Assembly (NCBI RefSeq): GCF_958295425.1
Contig: NC_081154.1
Location: 10,285,766-10,349,765, forward strand
Reading direction: 5' to 3'
DNA: 64,000 nt
Source of the DNA: Solea solea
Lineage: Eukaryota > Chordata > Actinopteri > Pleuronectiformes > Soleidae
The position numbers and the translations under genes are program-made. This document shows positions 1 through 11,293 of the stretch, piece by piece. Under the pieces are notes generated by a model. That model saw only the letters and a list, made by a program, of their open reading frames with translations. It was not told where the DNA came from and ran no database searches. Within the stretch, counting starts at the first letter, position 1, and every line of letters begins with the position of its first letter.

Positions 1-1403
1 GTGTCATTGAGCCGACTCATTCAACTCACATTATTTCCTACTATTTTCAAATTCCTGTTAAAGATCCAACATGAACAATGTGCAGATGCAAAATAGAGAT
101 AAAATGTAAAATAGACACTGGACTGCCTTTAGAGTAACGGCGTCTGGACGTCTACCAAAACAGTGTAGGTTAATTCTCTGTGTGGAACACAGCGAGATGG
201 AGATGTTCAATAGTGATTTGTGATGCCTGAGACTAATTGTTCCCCGGCGATGTGCGCTTTGCTTTTATACGCGATGGGGAGATAAAAGAGGACGAGCTGG
301 GAGGCGGAAAATGAAAAAGACAGGCGGAGAGAGAGAGAGGACAGTGGGGGAGAGGGATGGAGAAAGCTGTACCCTTTAAAAGAAAAAAAAAAATGCAAAC
401 ATGCATATGGTGGAGTCACCCACACGCAGATACTCGTTCACCCACAGGAAGGTGTGAGGCCAGAAAAACAATGATTACTGATGAGTATCTCCACTAGTGC
501 TTCTCATTAGGAAGTCCATGAGAGCTCATCAGTGATATCTTCGCGAGGAATCAGTGCATGCAGTGGGAGACAAACACTGTGGGGACATCTGCTCACATAA
601 GGGCGTTGGGCTGCGACGCCTGAACCATTTTTTCATTCATTCATTAGTCAATTATTTCTCCATTAACCAATTAATCATATACTTGGTTAGAAACACTGAA
701 GAATTGTTTGTTTTTTAAATTTTCGCAGCATTTCTTGGACAAAAAAACCCCACCTTTGTGTCTGTATGTATGTTAAACAACCATTAGCATGGATGGATGT
801 ATAACGTGTGGTTCCACTACAGGAGGCACCAGTCAATTATAGATTTCATTTGAACTCTTTTTTCTGTATGAACATGTATAGCATCTGTGAACTCGTCCTG
901 TCGTGTCCCACTCCACCATCGGGTGGCGGTACAAGTCTGGACGCAGGTGAACAGGACACATTCCTACCAAAGAAGAAGAGAACAATGCTACAGCCGCCTG
1001 GTGAGCATGGCTTAACACTCCACCTGCAGGTGGGGGTGGCAATCCGGTACGCGCATGTGCCGTCCACGTGTACCCGACGCGGTCTTAGACGCGTCGATGG
1101 AACACATCGTTGAGTCTTTCACAGAGAAACTCGGGATGTTGATGCACACACACGTTCGTTTTTGCCGCTCCCAGAAGGCTGAGGTGCTGCAGTTGCATCC
1201 GAGAGTAGCAACCTCACTCACTCCTACCTACATACCTCAGCCCAGCATACATATTTCAGCTACAGCCTGAGGGATACACAAACACACACACATGCACACA
1301 CCTGGTGTTGACACAAAGTCAACTGACCATTAATTACGGATGTGTAATGAAAGTGTGTGGGTGCAAATGAGTGCTGTGTGTATAGATATATAGATTTATT
1401 TAA
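1..1403. other. non-coding stretch, no gene recognised
   Basis: No reading frame here resembles a known protein family, and frames on both strands are short and overlap each other out of register, as expected by chance. The sequence is mixed in composition, with a purine-rich patch near 295-370 and a short poly-A at about 380-393. No RNA gene or transposon end was seen. It may be intronic or intergenic. Confidence 0.5.
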
Positions 1404-1406
1404 ATA

Positions 1407-1458
1407 TGTGTGCGTGTGTGTGTGTGTGGAAGCGGGTGATTTGTTTATGTCTACATCA

Positions 1459-1491
<33 letters not shown>

Positions 1492-1646
1492 TTCCTTGAT
1501 GGCAGGTGTCTGGATGTGTGTGTTTGTGATGCTGATGAGGATGGAAGTTTGCTGGTGGTCTAACTGAGCAGCTAATGGCCCCGCTGGGTGTGAAAATCTG
1601 TTCAACTGTCTGTCTTTATTTAGCACACTTGTGTGGCCCGCTCGCT

Positions 1647-1681
<35 letters not shown>
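1407..1681. repeat. cluster of (GT)n/(TG)n microsatellites with a (GA)n tail
   Basis: Three dinucleotide tracts lie within 275 bp: an imperfect (GT)n at 1,407-1,428, a (TG)n at about 1,460-1,489, and a (TG)n at 1,646-1,670 that runs directly into (GA)n at 1,671-1,681. GT-rich frames across this stretch encode only Cys/Val or His/Thr runs and are not credible genes. Such CA/GT clusters are typical of teleost non-coding DNA. Confidence 0.9.
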
Positions 1682-1682
<1 letters not shown>

Positions 1683-3703
1683 CGGGTGGGAGCTGCAAAT
1701 TGTGCCAGTGTGTGAATGTCAGCACAGATGTGTGTGTGCATGTACATGTATATATATGTGTGCTATGTTTGCCTGTGCTTGTGCGCATGTGTGCATGTGA
1801 TGGATGATATTCTCCTCATCCCTACAAGACTCTCAAACCAAGGCCAGCTGCTGATTGTCACCATCCTCCATCCTCAGACACACATGCATACATAAATGTG
1901 GACAACCACATATTCTTCTTTTTCCCTGGCACGTGCGTGGCATATTCCTGTTGGCCCCCTTTTTCTTCTTCCATTCATGCCTCAGAAATCCCTCCCTCCC
2001 TCCCTCCGTTCCCTGCATCTGTAGCACTGCATTTCCCATGAGACCATGCTGCCGGCCACTAATCTCCGCTCTCGCTGGTCTGTTCTGCTCTCTCTCTCTC
2101 TCTTCACAACATTACTTCGGCTGGCAGTGTTCCAGCACTGCAGTTCCAACAGCGCCGAGGCACACTGACAGAGACCCAGCCAAGGACACAAGTTCATAAG
2201 TGATTTTCACGGGATTCATTCATCCCTTTTTGTTGCTCGATTGGTTTCACGGTACACAAATGGTGGAATTCCCAGTGTTCAGAATGCACATACAGCAGAC
2301 ATACGACGATTTCTATGATTCATTCTTTTCACTCTAGGATAATGGCTCCTGACCTTCGTTTTAACTGTTGACTCTGTTTTAACAGAGATGGGAAAGCGCT
2401 GGTAAATCAGTTCTCTATAAGTACATTTAAACAGCAAAAAAGCAAAAACTGTTTGCTGTGTGATTCAATATCTGATGGAAGGATACGGTATTGGTGTCTG
2501 GGCACAATCAGAGCTGCCCAGACATTAAAAGTGTCTCCTTCTTTACACAACCTGGGCAAAGAGGGACGGCAGTCGTAAATCTATGAGCTCCGCATGCTTC
2601 CTTTTATCACTTACCCCACAGCGATCCCCCAGTAATGACTTGCAAAGCTACACTAAGCAGCTAATGCATTGAAACAGAGGCGAACAAGGAGAGAAACCTT
2701 CAGCACCCAGGTGTTGGGAAGATTATGCATTACAAGAAATGAAAGAAAAGATGATGTAATGTATGCCATAACACGCTTCTTCGTTCTTGTTACTGTTGTG
2801 TAATTGCCTGCTTCCTTTACATACGCAAAATGGTGCGTCTTTAGGTATGTGTGTGTGTGTGTGTGTGCGTGTGTGTTTGCTTGCTCAGATGCGAGACGCT
2901 TTAATTTCCCTCAAGATCCTGAAAGAAAAATCTCCTTAGTGGCCAAGAGTTGAGCGCAACACACTGAGCATATTATGCTATTATGTTTATGGAGGCAAAT
3001 CAATTCCTGTATTATGGGACATAATAAAGCAGAGGAGCTTCTCATGTGTCAGTATCATATGGCGAAGAAAAAAAAAAAAACAACCCAAAACCCTCCTGCA
3101 TGAAACATCCCTGCAAATAACCTTCACCGTGCTCCAGTGAGGTCCTCGCGTGGGATTTGAATCTGCACCTCCCTCGCAGAACGCAATGCTGTGTGAGATT
3201 CTATTTCTCTCGACATCAGGTGAAGAGTTATTGGGTAATTTTAAAATCGCGTGTGAAGAATGTGAGCCGAAGTTATGAAAGAGAAAGAAAAAAAAAAGGA
3301 AAAGTTTTGCTCCGATGTAGCATGAGCGCTCTGTGAGGAAATAAGTGCAGTCAGAAGTAATAAATGACCAAACGCACAAACACGCACACTACACTACACA
3401 GTATATGCATCAGGGCCCCGGCTAACCCGCGGCTTTGGGATGGGTTGTGTCCTGGACTCCGCCCCTGGCCTCGCTGCTGAAAAATGAAGGCTGTGGAACA
3501 ATGTTCTTCAGTGCTCAATAATGTATGGTGGGTTTACAGCAGGGGAATCACAGACAGGAAGAGAACAGAGGAGCGCTCTCTTCGAATGACTTACTTCCCT
3601 TCATAGACTATAATGGTTGAAAAGATGGACGTGCATCCAAGCACACGCACGCAGGTGTTGTACATGTATCAAATTTTAATGAAAAACTCTTAATTGACCT
3701 CAG
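1682..3703. other. non-coding stretch with small simple repeats
   Basis: No gene was recognised. Visible simple sequence includes a CCCT-type pyrimidine tract at 1,990-2,007, (CT)n near 2,087-2,104, (TG)n at about 2,848-2,876 and short poly-A runs near 3,069 and 3,289. The frame on the minus strand at 2,987-3,379 crosses poly-A/poly-T tracts and has no domain signature. Confidence 0.5.
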
Positions 3704-4136
3704 TACTGGGCGGTATGACAAGGTATTTCACAGTATCTTTCATAATGTCGACAGTTTCATGGTACACAACTGTGTTTTTTGTGCTCCAGAGATTCCAGAA
3801 ATTCCTGCAATCACTACTGTACCACAGTTACTTATTAGTATATGTGGTGCAGCAGTGAAAAGGGTCCCCCTTCCAACAGCACTGTTTTTCAAACTATATG
3901 TATATATATATATATATATATAAATATCACACATATCAAATCATTTTAAATATGTTTTTTTGAATGAAACTGAGAATAATGGTGTTAAAATGACTGAATC
4001 ACTATTCCTGTCGTAAAGTAGTCTCATTTAGATATTTATTCAAAATCGTTTTTCCTATTTTGCGGTATACAAAAAATAAATATCATTAAAAAAATAAATA
4101 CTGATTTTTGGTATGGAGTGGTATACCAACACAGCA
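3704..4136. mobile_element. degenerate hAT-like MITE (candidate)
   Basis: The left end reads CAGTACTGGGCGGTAT. The right end, reverse-complemented, reads approximately AGTGCTGTGTTGGTAT, so the two ends are imperfect inverted repeats sharing the AGT.CTG...GGTAT pattern. Ends of this type (CAGTACTGGGCGGTATACC) are familiar from non-autonomous elements common in fish. The inside is AT-rich, non-coding and contains a (TA)n tract at 3,895-3,922. No clean target-site duplication was found, so the element is either old or its ends are misplaced. Confidence 0.4.
3895..3922. repeat. (TA)n microsatellite
   Basis: An uninterrupted TA tract follows a short ATATG lead. It lies inside the candidate degenerate MITE and probably expanded there secondarily. 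Confidence 0.9.
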
Positions 4137-4151
4137 CTCGTTGATCATAAA

Positions 4152-4186
4152 GATATATGTGACAAGGTTCACTTGTCACATATATC
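4152..4186. repeat. perfect 15-bp inverted repeat (hairpin)
   Basis: GATATATGTGACAAG at 4,152-4,166 is followed by a 5-nt spacer (GTTCA) and its exact reverse complement at 4,172-4,186. It lies just outside the candidate MITE. There is no T-run and no flanking gene, so this is a structural observation and not a terminator call. Confidence 0.9.
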
Positions 4187-4189
4187 AAA

Positions 4190-7100
4190 GTCATGTTTAC
4201 AGATTAAAGTGTTTCTCATGTCAGTCATAATAGAACACTCACCATTCATTATATTACAACCAGCCTAATCGCATGGCGTGGATTAATCATTATTGTGTGA
4301 TCACAGCATTATCAGTGCCCAGCACTAATCTAAAACTCCGTAATACTGCAAATATTACTGGATTTCTTTTTTGGAGAATCGCCAATGAGCATATTCCCTC
4401 AGGAGGATGGAACTTAACCAGAGTGTTAGAGGTGGATTCAGCAGCACAAGAGTGGGCACTGGCTCACTGCTAAGGGTATGTTTACTGTGCGCTGCAGAGA
4501 CAACATGAGCTGTAATCGTGCAATGGCTTGCAGTCTTCACACAAAAGAAGAGTAATTAAAGGACTGATGGATAAAGCGTATTTAGTTTGGCCAACAACAT
4601 GGACTGTGCTTCAAAGACTGAAGCAATCGTCGTCGAGTGTTTTAAGACTTGAGTGATGTTGAAAATGATGCCTCGGTTAAATCAGCCACTGCAGAGCCAC
4701 TTTTGATTACTCAGTATTTATAAGCATCATTATCCAATGCTAATCACCAATACAGTTAATGATAATAAAATGATCTGTTTATAAAAAAAAAAAATTAATT
4801 ATTCATTTCAATATAACCCTTTTCTACACTGAACATGGTTTCATCCATCGGCCTATAGCTGAGATCGGTTCCATCGAAAATCAACAGCTCATTACACAAC
4901 AGAGGTAAATTTTATTCAGGGAGCAGGTTACCGGAGTAAATAATCCTAAAACAGTGCGACTGTCCACCATTTAACAATAGCATTTACTCATTCAGTGGTG
5001 TTTGTCAATAAAATCACAATAGTCCACAAAGTAGTGCCCCATAATGATGCAACTTCAGGAGTTCAATGAGTTTTAAACGTCTTCAAACTTAACTCCAGTT
5101 AAGTCCAGTTGCCTGCAGCCAACTACTAAAGATGACCTGGGTGACTGAGAACCTTCAGACGCAGTGTTTCTTCTTTAATCAAAGTTCATTAACAGTTCAT
5201 TAACAGTCATTATGTACAGTAAAGTGCACTTTCAAGTGATTTTCAAGTGGTCACCCTCCGCGCACCTACAGTGTACCCAACTCTCAATTCAATCAGAGAG
5301 ATTGCAGAGAGAGATCGCTGTATTGTATACACGAGTGCACGCGATTGTCGACTCGTGCCACTGACGTCGGCGCGTCCGGCTTCTCTGCTTTAATTTCAAC
5401 TATTATCATCAACAACTATGGTCAGAAAGGTTTCGGACTGGACCTTTGAACATCTGCCCAGCCCACTGATCTGGAAACCATGACTCCGTTTAAGAGAGGC
5501 ACCGCTTTAAGGGAGAAATTTGGGGCGATAATTTTCTAAATTGCCACTTAGTGAAGATGATTAGCGAAGGTCAATAGGAGCGGCGTTTGATAGCAGAGGA
5601 AGCTTGAAGGAGAGGCCATTATCTATCACCACTTGCAGAAAGAGTAGAACTTGAAATGGCCTTGTTAGGAGGCTTTTAATGGACTTGAATGAGCCTTTTA
5701 GTCACTCTTTGTCATTGCCACATATCAAGCAGTTTCTTAGACGGAAAATAGAAACTCAATTCTGATGTTTGGACCTTTTTTTTCCTCTTTAAAAAAGACG
5801 TCTCTTTTCTTTTCGTATTTTAAGCTGGTGTGTGTATATTCTACAGCGATGACACTATTGCCTTTTTTGTGTGAATGTTTTTGCATGAAAAAAGAATGTG
5901 CACGCATCCGTCAGCCGAGAACGCAAACAGCAGGCAAACACTCACGAGTGAGTGTTTTTGCTGCGCGCACACACGCCGAGGTCTTGACAAAATCTGCACG
6001 CAAACAGACAAAAAGCACCTTCATCCCACCCGTGTCTCCGTTTGCGGCGTTCTGCTCATCAGCTCATGCTCATACACACACACACACACACACCTCCCTG
6101 GGACAGATGTGATCATTGCTGCGTCCCCTTTGTACTCACCTAATGAAGGGCACGTCTAAATAAAGCCAGGGGAATGGATGGGGCTGGTTTCACTGCTCAG
6201 CAAGCCAATTAGCTCCATCTTACCTTCTGCCACGCATTTCACTTTGACCTCCTGCCATGTTCTCTCAGAGTAATCACGCTTGGTTTACCCCCTGCTTTCC
6301 CTACTCCCTAGAACGGAGATCCAAAATACAGCAGCAGGAAGGAAAGCACACGAGTGCGGTCGTCAAGGGGACAAGTATACCAATTTGTGCTTCGTATTTC
6401 TTCATTGTTCTTCCAGTGTAAGTTGTTTACTTATTTGCAGAGGGGGGGTCATGAATTTTCGATCAAGGCCGTGTGTTTAAATGTTGGCACAAAAGCTCTC
6501 CTGTGGCCTTTCATACTCCTGCAGGGGTCAATGTTTGTTCCCTTTGTGTTTGCTTCTTTGTAGTATGTGTAGCCACAGAATAAAAGCCCACTGTGGCTAT
6601 TCACCGCGACCGTAATCCGTCTGCATTAATTAGCTTTCAATTTAGGTATTATTTGTGATCGGAACGGAAGGAAAAGGAAGTGAGGTTGAAAGGACTAAAG
6701 TGGGCCGGAGAGGAAAGGGTGATTATTAAGGTGGGGGTACAAAACATTCTCTAAACTCCAAACTGCACGATTAAATCGAAGGATTAAGTTATGGGACAAA
6801 ACAGGGGTTTTATTTACATCACTGCACATAACAGCAGTTAAGCCACTGGCCTCATTGGATGGGTATTAGAACGGATATTGTGTTATACAAAGGCAGTTTT
6901 CGGCAAAATGACGAGCCACACTGCAACAATAATATTGTCTACATCCTTCATAAAGGAGTGTTGGGGAAAGGCGTAGAGAAAAAGAAAGGATGAGTGTGTC
7001 ACTCATTTAATCCCTGGTAGTGAGTAGCCGGATAGATTATATTTTTATCTTCACACTCTACCCAGGTGCAACCTCTCACCTCTGCCAAGAACACATCATC

Positions 7101-8511
7101 TCTGGCCGTGTGCGTGAAAAGGACAAACTATCTATTCTAATATCTGAAGAATCAGGTCCAGACAAGTGAAGAAATGACCAGAAAACTATTAAATGACTAT
7201 ATCATTAAGATCTTTAAGGATTAATACTGATAGGACAGGATAATGGAGAATTAGTCAGGATGAGACCAGGCAGAATATTGAAAGTTTTAGTGAAAGGATT
7301 TTAATCTCTGACATTTTTCGAAGATGAAGCAATTAGTAAAAAAATTCAGATTTTGAGGACCTTCAAAGATTTATCCAACACACAGTAACAACACTTGCTT
7401 CTGATACTCAAGGTGACTCAGTACACGTGTGAGCATTTGGTGGGTTTTTAGAGGCAATTCATTTTCAGACACAGTTAAAAAAATGCCCTGAAGACAGTTT
7501 GGGGCCAGTGTGTGAATGGAGACGAGATTACAATAGGAAAAAAAGCTGCTAGCGCAGAAAGAGCAGAAATCTGATTTTGCTACGGGCGGATGTAAAAACT
7601 GACCTGAACATTTGAAAACACGATCTTTTCATCATTAATATCATCAGCTCATCTCCAAACTACTTCTAGGCCTAAAAAATAGTCGACTGAAAAGCTTATT
7701 ATGAGGAAGGTAGAGGTTAAACAAAAAGTTTTCCCCGCATAGGAGTCAAAGGGCTGTTTGTGGTTAAAAGATATAATAAAATCTCATGGAAGTTTTATAT
7801 TTTTCTGACCATCGGTCAACACTGGAGCAGAAATTGGACTGAAAACAAGGTCGTAAGCTATTCCCAAACCGAACTGCTGCGGTGGGAGCTTCTGTCTAAG
7901 ACGAGATGTTCCGGGTAAAATGAATGAATAAATAAAAATAGATCATACGAATGCAATTTGGTGTGCACTGCTTATACTCTCAGATTGCAAACGGTACCCA
8001 TGTCACGACTACTGATTGCAAATTATGGCGAAACTTGCAAATCCAACCCAAAGTTAGAGGGGAGAGAAAATGATACCACGCTGCTTATGTGCAAACCAGC
8101 CCAGGTCTCTCGATGGGAAGCTCATGTATGATGCATAGCATGTACAGACCATGCATGCTCTGGTGAACTGAGTAAAGGCCAAGGAATATCTAAAAGAATT
8201 AGGATGATTTGTGGCAGTGGTTTAAGACTGGTACTACTGTCATTTAGTTAGCAGGTATTGGAGGTGTTGGCTTTAGTAACACTTTAGTGACAACAAGGAC
8301 TCAAAGAAGCAGTATCTCAGTTCAGCCTTCAAATGCACCAGCATGTGCATCTTTCCTGGTACAGTCCAGGATTGATTGATTGCGCGTTGGAGACGTGTGT
8401 TTTCGAAGGAGATAATTGCAGACAACAATTTAACGCCAAAACTTGATATATTATTATTATTTTTTCGGTTAAAATATTCACTAATGTGTGCCGTTAGTGA
8501 TGTTTGGCTCT
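4190..8511. other. non-coding stretch, no gene recognised
   Basis: No coding exon, RNA gene or transposon end was recognised in 4.3 kb. The only clear simple repeat is (CA)n at about 6,074-6,093. The frame at 5,765-6,112 runs through this CA tract and has no family resemblance. The segment 6,150-6,260 has the mixed, moderately GC look of a conserved non-coding element, but that cannot be judged without alignment. Confidence 0.45.
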
Positions 8512-8524
8512 GTTGCTAGGCAAC
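8512..8524. promoter_or_regulatory. RFX X-box-like palindrome
   Basis: The 13-mer GTTGCTAGGCAAC reads GTTGCCTAGCAAC on the other strand. That fits the established RFX-family consensus GTNRCC-N-RGYAAC with both half-sites intact. X-boxes are known in promoters of cilia genes and MHC class II genes. No promoter or coding exon is visible nearby, so this is a motif match only and could be chance or a distal site. Confidence 0.4.
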
Positions 8525-11232
8525 AGTGGCGATCTCAGGAAATCGTCATCGAATCGAAAATGCAATTTGAAACGACGTAACTCACAAATGACAAAAGGTC
8601 GAATCTTAATGTTCAGTATTCGGCTGTTCAAAGTAAATTCAGTCATTAAAAAAATCGTGTATCGTTCATTAGCAATCAATAAGCCATACGGGAACTATCT
8701 TCAACAGTGGGAGTGGCAGCTTTCCTCCTCCCAGTTTACCAAACCATTTCCCGCCCTCCTCCCCGCCCGGCCGCTTCATTGAAAAGCGTGCCATTACTGC
8801 ACCTCCGGGTGACTGACAGCTTCTTCAAATGAAAGTGCATTGGCTGCGCTCTGACTGACATGTTTCCCTCCCACCTCTGCAACCATGTCACCCTATGCGT
8901 GATGTGCATCCGTCTAAAAGTGGACACTTAAATCAGGTAGTCCACCGCCGCTCTTTGTCAGCCTCTCTCCCAGCCACTTCATAATAAAATAATGTTGTTG
9001 TTTTTTTGTTTTTTTTTCCCTCAATTTATGTGGTATAAGATGCACACACTAGTTTCCAGTGCACTGCATAATGTCCCTGCGGCCCTGTAGAAATAGACCA
9101 GGCCCTGCCAATCTATGCTACGTGCTGACCCGAGCTAAAATGTACACTGCTGTTTGGCCATATCTGTGCGTCAGTGTAAATGATGATCAGTGCAGTCGCG
9201 GAGCAATGCTATACTGTTTATTTGTATTTTTAAATCACATCATCAATCCCGACCGCTTCTTGAAACATTGCTTTTATTATTTTCAAAAGAGAACCCGAAA
9301 AAAACAATGTATGATTTATCAGCGCCTTAATCTGCCACAAAAAACACAGAATTCTTCCATCTGTCCTTTTTAGGGATTAATGCCCATCACTGAAAGAAAA
9401 TGAGAAAAAGATTTCATATCGTCTGAAGCACATATGTGCATTTACAGTTCCGTATAAAGCCATCACCGGCCCAGTTTAGCCGCGCCGCACAGAGAAAATT
9501 AGTTTGCCCTTTTGCTCTGTGGCTGTGCCATATAGTGCTATCCAATTCATACAAGAGTAAAAGAGCTGAGATAACGTCAACGCTGGAGGCCACTTTGGAG
9601 CGCCGCTGCGCCTAGAAGCGCTTTGAACGAGTGGGAGTCGTGGAATCGTAATGTGTGGATATCTGTGGCGCTCACCAAATCCAATGGAGAGTCGTGAGTA
9701 CGAGTTAAACGCCTGACTTTCACCGCCGCCGCATTCCTGTATATACACTTTTGGCAACACCTGCGCGGCGACTTCAACTGATGACAAAGTCTCTGTAAGG
9801 AAATATGGCCCCTGCGAAATGAATTAAGGCCGTGGGTAGCTGGAGGTTATGACTTATAGATATTAAAGCCTCGGCGTACACATCTGTGGAACTTTCTTCT
9901 CGATGGCTGCAGCAGACACAGCAGCCCGGTGATGAATGGGTAGTGGAAGTGCATGCTGCATTCAGACAAACCTCTCTGCCTAATGACACTGCAGACAAGG
10001 CTGAGCCCCGACCATCCATCAGGGGTCCTGCACTCATCACTGTCTACGGCCTGGATACACTCTCGTTATGCAGTGTGGGGGTGTCACCTGTCCTTTACCC
10101 ACTCTAAACTCGCTCTCCATTTTCTTTCATCAGTGACCTGTTGCCCTTGCTCTCAAGCCGTCCGTCCATTTGTTTGCTTTTCTTTACTCGCGACTGCCGT
10201 CCTTTCTTTTTTTTTACGTCTGCATTTCAGTCACGTTTTTACTCTCGTCCCCTTTCCCTCTGCAGACTAATGTTTTAAATCAATGCGATACTAATTCAGA
10301 TACAAAGCACCTTACTGTACCATGACTGCAAACGCTGGTAATGAAAAATGACCATATGCGAGGTATTAAAAAAAGAAAATTACCATATAAAACAAACAGG
10401 TTACGGGTCTAATATAATGGTTCTAAATGGGCGACATTCACAAGACGTCAGGCCATTACTCTACGTACCAGTTCATATCCAATGAAATTATAGTCAGAGT
10501 TCATCACTTCAAGTGTTTCGCACCTGACCTTCAGCTGAACTTGACCGCCGTGTGAAACCACACGCACGTGCACACTGATACCTGTTTTTTTTTTTGCGTG
10601 TTGTCATCAACAGCAAATATCAAAGATACCAAACAGGAAGTAAATCAGACGCGGAAGCAGTCGCAGGGGAATTTGTGGGTGAGATGTAGTTTTATAGGAC
10701 AGCACTGTCATCAGTTATTGCTTGGCTTTCCATGGGGAAAAAAAAAAAAACCCACATGGATTCTGATACGGCAATTCTCACCCACGTTGCATGGCTACAT
10801 ATACAATGTATATCTAATCTAGTACCACATACTGAAGTGAAAAAAATGACATGTAATGTAAAAATGACACATTGTTTTCATGTGTCCACTTAAGTCACTT
10901 AATCTGAACAGAGCCTCGTTTGCAGAAGGTAGAGAGGGAGAATGAGAGAGTGAGAGAGAGAGAGACGCACAACAAAGTGTAGATTTGTTGTGCTTCCACT
11001 GCTTCCTCGTCACTGCTGAAGGTCAGAGCCATCCCTCGCCTTGTCACCACTGTCACAGCCGTGACTAATGAAGCGCCCGTGATTGACATCCTATCAGCTG
11101 TCTATTTACATACTTTTACATACGCACGCCCGGAGGCCACACAAAAGCGTTACAGCATGTGTCTCTGCATACAATGTTCAATCTCTTTCCATTTGACCTG
11201 TGGTGTTGGAAGTTCAAATGAAAAGAGTGCAT

Positions 11233-11234
<2 letters not shown>
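8525..11234. other. non-coding stretch, no gene recognised
   Basis: No gene was recognised. The region includes a GC-richer portion at about 8,740-8,970 and 9,470-10,100, short poly-A/poly-T runs (for example 10,739-10,750), and a (GA)n-rich patch at about 10,931-10,965. The overlapping frames at 9,476-10,270 have no recognisable domains and conflict with each other. Confidence 0.45.

Positions 11235-11292
<58 letters not shown>
11235..11292. repeat. (TA)n microsatellite, about 58 bp
   Basis: This is a pure TA tract of about 29 units, the longest uninterrupted dinucleotide run in the window. Frames across it encode only alternating Tyr-Ile and are artefacts. Confidence 0.95.

Positions 11293-11293
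<1 letters not shown>

Noticed and set aside
1456..1788. 110-codon minus-strand frame
   Set aside because: Dominated by His/Thr repeats from (CA)n microsatellites.
4152..4186. Rho-independent terminator
   Set aside because: The hairpin lacks a T run and a GC-rich stem, and bacterial terminators are not expected in fish DNA.
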